64,000 nt of DNA from JACKOB01 sp024234575 (GTDB lineage Bacteria; Pseudomonadota; Gammaproteobacteria; Pseudomonadales; Oleiphilaceae), in contig JBPJFZ010000003.1 of assembly GCA_051208035.1 (NCBI GenBank), forward strand, positions 330,172 through 394,171. Reading direction: 5' to 3'. Below, one piece after another: positions 6,776-14,598 of the stretch. Both the position numbers and the translations under genes were made by a program. Positions within the stretch are counted from its first letter, which is position 1. Each line of letters opens with the position of its first letter. Under the pieces are notes generated by a model, which was not told the DNA's origin, made no database searches, and saw only the letters and a list, made by a program, of their open reading frames with translations.

Positions 6776-8339
6776 TTCGTTTATCTATCACAGAACGCAT
6801 CGGGTTGTTTGCAAACTTCTTCTTCCAGACGCGAGGCGTTAATTCTTCCACCTGCTTCGCGGGATGAATGGCCACTCGTTGTAACACATCCACCAAATAA
6901 TCATAGGCGCTCACCCCTTGTAAGCGGCAAGTGGCAATGAGGCTTTGAATCGTGGCCACATCTTCAGCCCCTGCTTCCGTCCAACAAAACAACCACGACT
7001 TCTTACCCATAGGTATGGGGCGAAGCCCGCGCTCCAGATGATTGGTATCCAGTGCGACATCCGGATCACTCAAGCAAACCTTGAGCGAGTCACGACGTTT
7101 TATGGCGTATGACAAAGCTTTTGTTAACGGATTTGTTGGCGTCAGATCATGCCGTTGGCATTGCTGGTCACACCATTGCCAGAAAACCTGCATCACCGGT
7201 TCTATATGTTTTACCCGATAGTTCAGCTTTACCTTGCCGGTAAGCTTTCTTTCCCGAATCACGGATTCATGACTGTACATGGCACCGATAATATCAAGTG
7301 CTTCTCCGGCCGCTTCGGGCTCAATTTTTAATGCTTTTTCAAATTGGCGGCGTGTATGTGCCCAACATTGCGCATGTGTGATACCCGCCGTTTTTGCCAC
7401 ATAGTGTTCATAGGTGGTGTTTCCGTCAGTCAGCAATGTTCCCTGGAAGCCCTCCAGTAATGATGCCAATTGATTACCCGACTTTCCCGTGCAATAGTGA
7501 AAGACGATCTCGTCATGATCACCATACATCGGCCAAAAACACCCCTGTTTCAGTTTCCCTGGGCCTTTTCGTCCTGCTTTGATGGGTGTTTCATCAATCG
7601 CTAGTACCTGACTCATCAATACATGGCGGTATTGCGCTTCTGCAATGGGTTTTAGCAATGCGATGGCTTTGGCTACCAGCCGAGTCAGTACGCTTCGGGA
7701 CAATGTGATGCCCGCTTCTGACAACCGTTGGTGTTGGCGGTGAAGTGGTAGATGGTAAAGGAATTTGTCGACGAGCATACCCACCAGAAAGCTGACATCA
7801 GCAATACTGTTGTCGAGCACCCGTGCAGGCGCTGGCGTGCTGATCAGCTTCTCTGTGGCTTTTTCCTTAATGACCGGACGACGCTCTTCAATAATGACAT
7901 AGCTGGCTCGCTGTTGTGCCAGTCGGTAGGTGATCTTATGGGAGATAACATCATAGTTATTGGCCAGATCACCTTTGAGTTCATCCGGTAAAATCTCAAC
8001 AACATGTACAGGCACCGAGTCGTCAAAACGAAGTCCGCTGTCGGTGACGCTGCCGTCCCGACACTTCTTTTTCCGCTCATGAGCGGCAACCGTTTGCTTG
8101 GGAATCTCAACCGGTTCTTCTGCGGGCATCAAGCCTTCCAGTAAACTGGGTTGAATTGCAGGATCAACATCAAGTCGCTTTTCTGATTTCTCTCCAAACA
8201 ACTGACGTTTAAACCAGTCCAGTTGCTGCTGTAGCTGTTCAACTTTCGACTCAAGATGGGCATTCTTTTCCAATAGCTGTGCCACCTTGGGAAGAGGCGG
8301 TATAGCTGAATTATGAGGAGTCTCTGGCGTCGATTTCAT
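6765..8339 (-). CDS. tnpC: IS66 transposase TnpC
   Basis: The DDE transposase of the element, 524 residues from the ATG at 8337-8339 (MKSTPETPHN); a TTG at 8357 would add six. The order of parts matches the family. An N-terminal Leu-rich coiled coil (LLEKNAHLESKVEQLQQQL) is followed by WFKRQLFGEKSEKR, a zinc-finger-like central stretch, then DDE segments including LAIDETPIK, LLTDGNTTYEH with HAQCWAHTRRQFEKAL, and NHLERGLRPIPMGKKSWLF. It follows tnpB closely. No frameshift is seen. Confidence 0.95.
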   Translation of the reverse strand: MKSTPETPHNSAIPPLPKVAQLLEKNAHLESKVEQLQQQLDWFKRQLFGEKSEKRLDVDPAIQPSLLEGLMPAEEPVEIPKQTVAAHERKKKCRDGSVTDSGLRFDDSVPVHVVEILPDELKGDLANNYDVISHKITYRLAQQRASYVIIEERRPVIKEKATEKLISTPAPARVLDNSIADVSFLVGMLVDKFLYHLPLHRQHQRLSEAGITLSRSVLTRLVAKAIALLKPIAEAQYRHVLMSQVLAIDETPIKAGRKGPGKLKQGCFWPMYGDHDEIVFHYCTGKSGNQLASLLEGFQGTLLTDGNTTYEHYVAKTAGITHAQCWAHTRRQFEKALKIEPEAAGEALDIIGAMYSHESVIRERKLTGKVKLNYRVKHIEPVMQVFWQWCDQQCQRHDLTPTNPLTKALSYAIKRRDSLKVCLSDPDVALDTNHLERGLRPIPMGKKSWLFCWTEAGAEDVATIQSLIATCRLQGVSAYDYLVDVLQRVAIHPAKQVEELTPRVWKKKFANNPMRSVIDKRNEH

Positions 8340-8359
8340 GGGCCATGATTGTAACAAAA

Positions 8360-8716
8360 TCAGCGGGTTATTGCATGAGAATAGCGCTTTTTTGTGGTGA
8401 TGTTTTCAAGTTGCATACCTTCAAGAATCAGCTTTAACTGAATCCAACTGAGCGCTTGTTTGTCGCTACTTTGACGTTTCAAGTGAAACTGTCCAGACTC
8501 CAGCCGTTTCATCCAGATGCAGTAGCCGCTTCGGTCAAAGTACAGCACCTTTACCCGGTTTCTCTTGCGGTTAAAGAACACAAACAGATGACCGCTAAGC
8601 GGATCTTCTCCCAAATGATGTTTGGCCAAAGCGATTAACCCATCGTACGATTTTCTCATGTCGGTGGCCTTGGCGTAGAGCCAAATCTTTACGTTGGATT
8701 CCGGGAAAAACATCAC
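8360..8716 (-). CDS. tnpB: IS66 TnpB (Orf2-like) protein
   Basis: 118 residues beginning MMFFPESNVKIWLYAKATDM, with SYDGLIALAKHHLGEDPLSG, LFVFFNRKRNRVKVLYFDRS and GYCIWMKRLESGQF, the hallmark of the IS66 Orf2 family. It is needed for IS66 transposition in studied elements, but its biochemical role is unclear. It overlaps the end of tnpA by four bases (ATGA-type junction at 8713-8716), which suggests translational coupling, and precedes tnpC. Confidence 0.95.
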   Translation of the reverse strand: MMFFPESNVKIWLYAKATDMRKSYDGLIALAKHHLGEDPLSGHLFVFFNRKRNRVKVLYFDRSGYCIWMKRLESGQFHLKRQSSDKQALSWIQLKLILEGMQLENITTKKRYSHAITR

Positions 8717-9000
8717 GCCATCTTCACGTGAAATTGAAAGCCTCGTGGAAACGAGAGAGACAATTCGAATCTAATTTTGCTGGCTTCGGGTGGTAAGCTC
8801 TGTCGTGGAGGCAAAACTTCGACAAAACTGGCATCATTGGTAGTTTGACCGCTAAGCTGCGCCTTCCATTTTGCAAAAGTGCTGGGTGCCAAATAATGCG
8901 CTTTGCAGAACTCTTCTTGCGTCAATCCGCTGTTTTGGAATGCTTGCAAGATGGATTGCCATTCTTCTGCGCTACGATGAATATTGCGTTGCTTTTTCAT
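8713..9000 (-). CDS. tnpA: IS66 TnpA (helix-turn-helix) protein
   Basis: 95 residues, the first gene of the IS66 operon. EEWQSILQAFQNSGLTQEEF and CKAHYLAPSTFAKWKAQLSG form a helix-turn-helix typical of IS66 Orf1, thought to bind the element ends or control expression. It begins 82 bases inside the right inverted repeat and overlaps tnpB. The frame is intact. Confidence 0.92.
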   Translation of the reverse strand: MKKQRNIHRSAEEWQSILQAFQNSGLTQEEFCKAHYLAPSTFAKWKAQLSGQTTNDASFVEVLPPRQSLPPEASKIRFELSLSFPRGFQFHVKMA

Positions 9001-9082
9001 ATAAGTCTCCCGGTGTATTTGCCAGGAAAACTATATGCTCGGATGGAGTGTGGTTAAATAACGCCTTGGTTTGACCGGTTAC

Positions 9083-9629
9083 ACACAAACACACGACGCT
9101 CGGTAGTCTCGGGGCGCCCTTTCTGCAAGTAGGTGACCAGCGCTTCACCCGCCTCGTGCGGCAGATGCAGTACAGCCCCTCGCCAGGTCTTGCGCGTGGA
9201 CAGCCGCAATGTGCCTACACGCCAATTGATGTCCTCAAGGCGTAACTCTGCAAGCTAGCCAGCACCTGATTGAGCTGCTGCTCGTCGAGGCAGCGAGGCA
9301 AGCTGGCCAGCCTCCAGTGCGCGACAGTGGGAACCGACAGTTCCAACTTCTCATCGCAGTATCCATTCATGCGCAGGAAGCGAAATAGCGAACGGCGTGA
9401 TCGAACTCGCCGCATATCGATCCTGCAATGACGTGACGAACTTCACCACATCAGTCGGCACTAACTGCGTCAGATCAAGTGGATCTTCACCGAGCGTGGC
9501 GCGCAGAAATGGGCGAATGACCTGCTCGTAGGACTGCAGGGTCGTTTCTCGCAACCCCCGGATTCGTCGCTTGTCCTGCTTGTACGCCTCGACGATCGCG
9601 TCGAGAGTCTGTATTTCATGGTTGATCAT
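9083..9629 (-). pseudogene. tyrosine recombinase relic, N-terminal piece
   Basis: Minus-strand coding from 9629 (MINHEIQTLDAIVEAYKQDK) gives the SAM-like DNA-binding domain to YAASSIT. A frameshift near 9400 then moves to RSRRSLFRFLRMNGYCDEKL and RCLDEQQLNQVLASL. Near 9235 a further break and apparent loss of residues lead into INWRVGTLRLSTRK-like sequence. The piece ends with GRPETTERRVFV at the IS66 junction. The product resembles integrases found with some IS91-family elements and in recombinase-in-trio arrays. With two or more frame breaks, an IS66 insertion and a lost C-terminus it is dead. Confidence 0.85.
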
Positions 9630-9775
9630 GGGATGCTTCTAGTATAGCTGAACAAACAGCCGGAGCAACCAGACTATGCGCAGATTTGGCAGCCGTAACT
9701 GCTCGCATGTCCTCTAATGATATACAGATCTTTCGAGGTCGATTAGTTTACTCCGCATAGTTCCGATGTGGGCAT
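9630..9775. other. upstream region of the recombinase relic
   Basis: 146 bases between the recombinase start and the second IS91 relic, with no gene. It contains the imperfect palindromic stretch gatatacagatctttcgaggtc. It may hold the old recombinase promoter or a recombination site; nothing decisive is visible. Confidence 0.3.
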
Positions 9776-10171
9776 AGACGCGTTTTCACGGAGTATTCGT
9801 TGGAATGCCGCACCATCCCAATAGCAAACATCGCGTCCTGGTAACTCCCGGAAAGCGCGGCAAAGGCAGCAAATCCAACAGGAAGGAACCTCAGGAAGAG
9901 AAAACCGCTACCGAAAGGCACGCGGCGATGACCGTGCGACGGCCGCATGTATGCAACGTCTAAAGATGGTGTTCAATGGGGCCGCCTTCGGATAGATATC
10001 GAGCAATGCGAACGCTGCGGCGGGCACGTCAAGGTAGTTTCAAGTATCGAAGACCCTGCCGTAATCGAAAAGATTCTGGCTCATTTGGCCTCGCAGGAGC
10101 CATCGACGATAACCGGCCCTGTCGAACCCAGAGCGCCACCCTTCCAGCAGGGTAGATTCAATAACTTCTGA
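9776..10171 (+). pseudogene. IS91-family transposase, C-terminal relic 2
   Basis: A second, separate IS91-type remnant. Around 9790-9900 one frame gives NSKHRVLVTPGKRGKGSKSN and a Glu/Lys-rich linker, equivalent to the segment after RFHGVFAP in relic 1. From 9978 another frame gives WGRLRIDIEQCERCGGHVKV followed by SSIEDPAVIEKILAHLASQE and EPRAPPFQQGRF, ending at 10171. Here the zinc-ribbon CxxCGG is intact, unlike in relic 1, so the two are not recent copies. The MTWAQRLKRVF stretch is damaged, and at least two frame breaks are present. Confidence 0.85.
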
Positions 10172-10554
10172 CTCCGCTCATGCTGATAACCCGGCAGGGC
10201 ATCGCATACCTCAGTGACAAAATCTTTCTTTGAGTCGATTGAAAAACGCTCAATCACTACAAAAATCCAAGGCCAAGTAACGAGCATCCAGTCGCTTCAG
10301 ACAGGAAAACAGGGCACCACGCCGTTTCTTGAATGGTATGCTGGTTTGAACAAGCTGTTTGTACCTCCTATCCTTAACGATGCTGGACTGCCAAAGTGAT
10401 AATCACCAACCTCCTGAAAAGTTCATCATTCAGCGGGCGACAGAGGAGCAAAGGAGTACAACTTTAACCGGTTAGAACTGACCACTAACCGGTTACGCAA
10501 TCTGTTAGACGATGCAGTATTTGAGCAGCACCAGTTGAAGGATCTAAACCTTTA
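10172..10554. other. gene-poor segment with paired palindromes
   Basis: 383 bases without a recognised gene. TAACCGGTTA, a perfect 10-base palindrome, occurs at 10465-10474 and 10486-10495, with centres 21 bases apart. One frame across this spot reads FNRLELTTNRLRNLLDDAVF and ends with a stop at 10555-10557. The palindromes may therefore be the by-product of a decayed coding end instead of an operator. I could not identify the parent gene. Confidence 0.4.
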
Positions 10555-11790
10555 CTAATCGCATTCCGGTGTATAGCTTGAAACTTGCACGGTAGAAGGC
10601 GGTATTGCAATCGCAGGAATGTCTTCGCCGGATATCACTAGATTATTGCCAGACCTTGCTAAGTTCAGGTCCACATAACCAAAGTCATTAGAAAGCCGAT
10701 ACACGCCATTACCCTGAGAAGTTAGGTTGTACCTTTCTACGCTATAGCAATTGTCTCCCATATCTTCCGCATCACCCAAATAGTCATATTCTGTCCACTC
10801 ATCATTGGTGATTACAACGTAGAATTCATCCCCATCCTCGGATAAGTCCCAATTGCCAATGATCGAGCTCCCACTGCCCCCGCCGTTCCCGTTTTCAACT
10901 ATTGGACAAGAAACCGTGTGCTCCCATTGTGTCCCGTTGTTTTCGCAACCAGATACAACTACTTCAAGGTTCCCACCCAATGCTGGGTCATAGGCAAAGG
11001 AAAATTCACTATTCTCTCCAACATAGCCTAACACTTCAGTTGCAACAGAACAGTCTAGAGCTGTTCTAATGGTTGAGCGATCTGTAGAGGGACCAGTTCC
11101 TCCAATCCAAACATTGTTCTGAAATACATCGATTTTATCCTTAATGGTAAATGTCTGATAAGCGATGTTTACGGTGCCAGTAGCACCAGTCATCTGATGA
11201 ATAGAACTTGTTACACCTTCGCCACCCGAAATTTTAATTGTATTGCAAGCCAAAGGTTGCTGAACGCTGATGCAAGTTTCAGATGCCTCACTAACTAAAC
11301 CAGTTTGGTCGACAAGCTGAACCTGCACACAAAATTGCCCTGAATTAACAACGCTTGGAACGGTAACTGGCAAAACAATTGTGCCTGAAGTTCCCGTTGC
11401 GTTTAAATCGATCACATAATGTGAATCAGCATCTGATACTGAAAGGATGACTTGCTGCATATCCTGGTTACCAGAGAAGTCTAATGGCAACAATACTTGT
11501 GAACCAGCTGAATAGGATATATCCGTTTCTGATCTCGATATTATTGGCTTAGACGGCGATGAGCTCGGTGCTGGAGGCGATCCTTCAACGACTGTACTGC
11601 CCGGTATGACCAAAACTTCACTAAGAGCATTTGCATCGGAAGGTTCTATCCGAGAACCACCAGAGTCAGCAGAACCACCAGAGTCAGCAGAACCACCAGA
11701 GTCAGCAGAACCGCTACCTCCACAGGCTACCAATACCAATAGTAGAGGGCCAAGTATAACAAGCAGCCTTAGTTTGATACTTATACGCAT
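10555..11790 (-). CDS. lipoprotein with SADSGG repeats
   Basis: A 411-residue predicted lipoprotein. A hydrophobic leader ends in LVAC with the lipidated Cys at residue 23. Next comes a low-complexity linker of three SADSGG units, encoded by perfect 18-base DNA repeats at 11653-11706. A Pro/Ser-rich stretch follows, then two or more beta-rich regions with paired cysteines (for example CVQVQ, CISVQQ, CNTIKI and CENNG). Residues about 310-400 (GNWDLSEDGDEFYVVITNDE onward) look like a small beta-barrel of the lipocalin-like kind. I do not recognise the family. It lies inside the island between IS relics, so it is probably cargo. Confidence 0.75.
   Translation of the reverse strand: MRISIKLRLLVILGPLLLVLVACGGSGSADSGGSADSGGSADSGGSRIEPSDANALSEVLVIPGSTVVEGSPPAPSSSPSKPIISRSETDISYSAGSQVLLPLDFSGNQDMQQVILSVSDADSHYVIDLNATGTSGTIVLPVTVPSVVNSGQFCVQVQLVDQTGLVSEASETCISVQQPLACNTIKISGGEGVTSSIHQMTGATGTVNIAYQTFTIKDKIDVFQNNVWIGGTGPSTDRSTIRTALDCSVATEVLGYVGENSEFSFAYDPALGGNLEVVVSGCENNGTQWEHTVSCPIVENGNGGGSGSSIIGNWDLSEDGDEFYVVITNDEWTEYDYLGDAEDMGDNCYSVERYNLTSQGNGVYRLSNDFGYVDLNLARSGNNLVISGEDIPAIAIPPSTVQVSSYTPECD
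11653..11706 (-). repeat. three perfect 18-bp tandem repeats
   Basis: The unit agaaccaccagagtcagc (plus strand) occurs three times without change and encodes the SADSGG linker of the lipoprotein. Unit length is a multiple of three, so slippage would alter linker length without a frameshift. Confidence 0.9.
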
Positions 11791-11985
11791 TTAAACTCTC
11801 CCATGTTAATCATAAAATATCTTGATTCTTGGCTGTGTTAATTTAGGTGATAATTCTAGCAATAAACGAGCCAAAATCAGCTTTTATTCATGATCCTAAA
11901 GCGTATAGAATTTCAAAGTTAACTTGAAAGGGATCGTCGGACTTTAGAATCAAAATTCCTTAATTCTTCCAGTTTGTTTTGATTT
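11791..11985. other. upstream region of the lipoprotein gene
   Basis: 195 AT-rich bases between the lipoprotein start and the GFA relic. A promoter for the minus-strand lipoprotein gene must lie here, but no clear -35/-10 pair stands out. Confidence 0.3.
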
Positions 11986-12133
11986 TGTCAACGCGTTGGC
12001 AAACTTGATGATCCAGATACCTGTCCGCCTGACATTCACATTTTCACCTCGACGAAGCAGCGTTGGGTGGAACTCAGCAATGCCGTGTCCGTTATGGAAG
12101 AGTACTATCAGAGAAGCAAATACTGGCCAGAGC
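11986..12133 (+). pseudogene. GFA-family enzyme, C-terminal relic
   Basis: One plus-strand frame from 11986 reads GKLDDPDTCPPDIHIFTSTK then QRWVELSNAVSVMEEYYQRS and KYWPEP. PPDIHIFTS-K-Q and the EYY...WP ending are typical of the C-terminus of GFA (glutathione-dependent formaldehyde-activating enzyme-like) zinc proteins. A TGA lies just upstream in this frame, and no start or zinc-binding cysteines are present, so only about 48 codons of the 3' end survive. The homology is cut exactly where the AraC direct repeat begins (12134). Confidence 0.75.
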
Positions 12134-12545
12134 CAGTTAGAAGAAAGTTGAGACATTCGTACGTGAGAATGCAGTCTTTCAAGATAAGACTAAAATAAAT
12201 GCGACAGACACCCTGTAAGTAGCTAGATGTTTTTTTTAGAATGTCAGCTGAATTTCGCAACATCGACCGATTCACCGGAAAATTACCGATGAGTAGCACT
12301 GAACACAATACGTTATTCACCATGCTCAAACAGTTGGTTGAGAGCAATGGCATCAACGTAACGGAAGACATGAAGGCGTTTTTGCGTTCACCGGAAGAAA
12401 TAAAAACCCAAAAAGAAGGTTTTAACTTTGCGACCATGGCGTTGCATAGTGTTATTGGTATTGCCAATGACCCTGCAATTGGATTAAAAATAGCACGATT
12501 TATTTCCCCAAATGTTTTTCAGGGTCTGGGTTATCTATTCATGAC

Positions 12546-13861
12546 GAGCCTGTAACAGATTCTGTGTAACTGCCTTTTAGTTAACGTGCTTTTCGAGGCG
12601 TTCCTCGAACTCGATCATAAACCGACTCATTGCTTGGCGCCAGTTTCGAATGGGCATTGTCCATTTTTTGCTGGCGTCTTTGATTGCCAAGTAAACCATC
12701 TTTTTAGCCGAATCATCACTGGGAAATATTTTTCGCTTCTTGATGGCTTTGCGAATAACGCTGTTCAGGGACTCAATGGCATTGGTGGTATAAATCGCTT
12801 TGCGAATATCTTCAGGGTAATTAAATAGCGTGTTGAGGTTCTGCCAGTGATTGCGCCATGACTTCGCTATCTGAGGGTACTGGTCGTCCCAGGTATCCCC
12901 AAAACGTTCTAACTCAAGCAGTGCCTCATCTTCGGTCGATGAACGGTAAACACGCTTTAAATCAGCGGTGACGGATTTGTAGTCTTTCCATGAAACATAC
13001 TTGAGCGAGTTACGCACCATGTGCACGATGCACAGCTGAATATGAGTTTGGGGGAACACGGCATTAATCGCATCTGGAAAGCCTTTAAGGCCATCAACGC
13101 AAGCAATCAGGATATCCTCAACACCACGTTGCTGAAGCTCTGTAAGAACGCTCAACCAGAATTTCGCACCTTCACTCTCAGCAATCCACATACCCAATAG
13201 CTCTTTATGGCCATCAGTATTAATCCCCAGCGCCAAGAAAATGGACTTATTGATCACTCGTTTATCCTGGCGAATTTTTACCACGATGCAATCTAGATAC
13301 ACGATCGGGTAAATGGCATCCAAGGGACGCGCTTGCCATTCAATTACTTGCTCGATCACCGCATTGGTAACCCGTGATACCAGTGTTGGTGAGATGTCAG
13401 CGCCATACCACTCATCGAAGGCGTCAACGATTTCGCGGGTACTCATACCTTGGGCATATAGCCAGAGGATTTTGTCGTCCATGGACGTAAAACGAGATTG
13501 GTGCTTTTTAACAAGCTTAGGCTCAAACGAGCCATCACGATCGCGAGGAGTGTCGAGTTCAAACTCGCCATCTTCGGTTTTAACTCGCTTACTACTTTTA
13601 CCGTTACGGCTATTGGATGATGGGGACTTGTGGTGCTTTTCATAGCCCAAATGCTCATCCATCTCAGCGTTTAACGCTGCTTCAACGGTGATTTTCTTCA
13701 ACATCTGGCTAAATTCGTTTAGATCCTCAGGCGTTTTAATACCTTTGGCTGCTTCTTTTGCGAAGGCTTCGAGTTCTTTCTTGTTCATTTGCATCTGCTT
13801 ATCCTTTACTCTCAATAGAGTACTTTGTGATAGGCAGTTACACAAAATTAGTTACAGTCTC
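12546..13861 (-). mobile_element. IS256-family insertion sequence, complete
   Basis: 1316 bases with imperfect 29-base terminal inverted repeats matching at 25 positions: left gagcctgtaacagattctgt..., right (reversed) gagactgtaactaattttgt.... Both continue to gtaactgcc. The target duplication TTCATGAC is perfect (12538-12545 and 13862-13869); 8-9 bp is usual for this family. A single full-length transposase gene fills it. The perfect duplication and intact gene indicate a recent insertion. Confidence 0.96.
12577..13794 (-). CDS. IS256-family (Mutator-type) transposase
   Basis: 405 residues from the ATG at 13792-13794 (MQMNKKELEAF), which has AAAGGATAAG in front; an upstream in-frame start at 13845 would lie almost in the inverted repeat and is unlikely. 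The family pattern is complete: MDEHLGYEKH near residue 45, the first Asp in IVYLDCIVVKIR, the second in CVDGLKGFPDAI, HMVRNSLKYVSWKDYK, and the Glu in TTNAIESLNSVIRK. No frameshift is seen, so it is probably functional. Confidence 0.96.
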   Translation of the reverse strand: MQMNKKELEAFAKEAAKGIKTPEDLNEFSQMLKKITVEAALNAEMDEHLGYEKHHKSPSSNSRNGKSSKRVKTEDGEFELDTPRDRDGSFEPKLVKKHQSRFTSMDDKILWLYAQGMSTREIVDAFDEWYGADISPTLVSRVTNAVIEQVIEWQARPLDAIYPIVYLDCIVVKIRQDKRVINKSIFLALGINTDGHKELLGMWIAESEGAKFWLSVLTELQQRGVEDILIACVDGLKGFPDAINAVFPQTHIQLCIVHMVRNSLKYVSWKDYKSVTADLKRVYRSSTEDEALLELERFGDTWDDQYPQIAKSWRNHWQNLNTLFNYPEDIRKAIYTTNAIESLNSVIRKAIKKRKIFPSDDSAKKMVYLAIKDASKKWTMPIRNWRQAMSRFMIEFEERLEKHVN

Positions 13862-14598
13862 TTCATGACCGCCACGACCCTACAGAGTGCATTCGAAAGA
13901 ATTAGTGAATTACCGGCTTTATACAATAACGTTGTTAGAATAATCCCCAGTAGCGGGAAAGCCGTGTTTGAGATCGTAATCGAGAATGATTTTCCAGATC
14001 CTCGGGAAAGTGCCATCGTTAACGAGGGTACCCTGGCTATCTTGGTCAATTACATGCGTTGGGTTCTCAACGATAACCTCAGTCAAGTGAGCTTACAGTT
14101 TTCGCACGCGCCATTATCATCCAAGGAAGATTACGCCAGCTACCTTGGCATTCCCATGCAGTTCAAGCAGCCAAAAACGGCACTTTTCCTTAACCTATCT
14201 CATGCACAAACACCACTGCATAGTGCCGACCGTGAGTTTCACCAGCTTTTACTGAACAAGCTGAGGCAAATACAGCAACGTCGTTCCTCCAGTGTCGCAG
14301 ACCAGGTCAGAATAGCTATTCACGAACAGCTGCCGACTGCGGTGCTAACAAAAGCCCGAGTTGCTGACACGCTTGGATTTAGCGAGAAAACGCTTGATCG
14401 AAGACTGGCTGCTGAGAATACAAGTTTTATGGCTTTAGTTACCGATACTCGGAAAGAGTTGGCGAGATATTATCTTTCTGATTCACACTACCGATTGGAC
14501 GATATTGCCCAACGTCTGGGCTACAATGATCGTGCCGCATTTTCAAAAGCTTATAAAAAATGGACAGGAAAAAGCCCGCGCGGTTAATTCTGAAAAGT

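Larger units (their letters stand above)
6484..9082 (-). mobile_element. IS66-family insertion sequence, complete
   Basis: 2599 bases carrying tnpA, tnpB, tnpC and a fourth small gene, all on the minus strand. The ends are imperfect inverted repeats: left gtaaccgctcaaatcaaggc, right (reversed) gtaaccggtcaaaccaaggc. The GTAA start is usual for IS66. The flanking eight bases are GCACAAAC (6476-6483) and ACACAAAC (9083-9090), an 8-bp target duplication with one difference. All three transposition genes are open, so the element may be active. It sits inside a tyrosine recombinase gene. Confidence 0.95.
12134..13933 (+). repeat. long direct repeat, right copy, split by IS256
   Basis: 12134-12545 and 13870-13933 together match 4587-5064 with about five differences. 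The IS256-family element and one copy of its target duplication lie between the two parts. To the left the flank is the GFA relic; to the right the AraC-type gene continues to its natural end. The left copy has the opposite pattern: chromosomal flank on its left, foreign flank on its right. Confidence 0.92.
12241..14587 (+). pseudogene. AraC-type regulator gene interrupted by IS256 element
   Basis: Without the insertion, 12241-12545 joined to 13870-14587 gives one open frame of 340 codons. The N-terminal part is an arabinose-binding-domain type of AraC regulator (ALHSVIGIANDPAIGLKIAR, LQSAFERISELPALYNN). The C-terminal part is an AraC helix-turn-helix (VADTLGFSEKTLDRRLAAEN and IAQRLGYNDRAAFSKAYKKW, ending TGKSPRG). 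Relatives such as OruR control catabolic genes. As it stands the gene is split at codon 102. A frame runs open from inside the element (13688) through the C-terminal half, so a truncated DNA-binding protein could still be made; this is inference. It converges on ampG with an 11-base gap. Confidence 0.92.

Noticed and set aside
10214..10399. 61-codon plus-strand frame in the gene-poor part of the island
   Set aside because: No ribosome site, no family likeness, and it sits among relics.
11950..12156. Minus-strand frame over the GFA relic
   Set aside because: The plus strand carries clear GFA-type coding sequence; the minus frame is its shadow.
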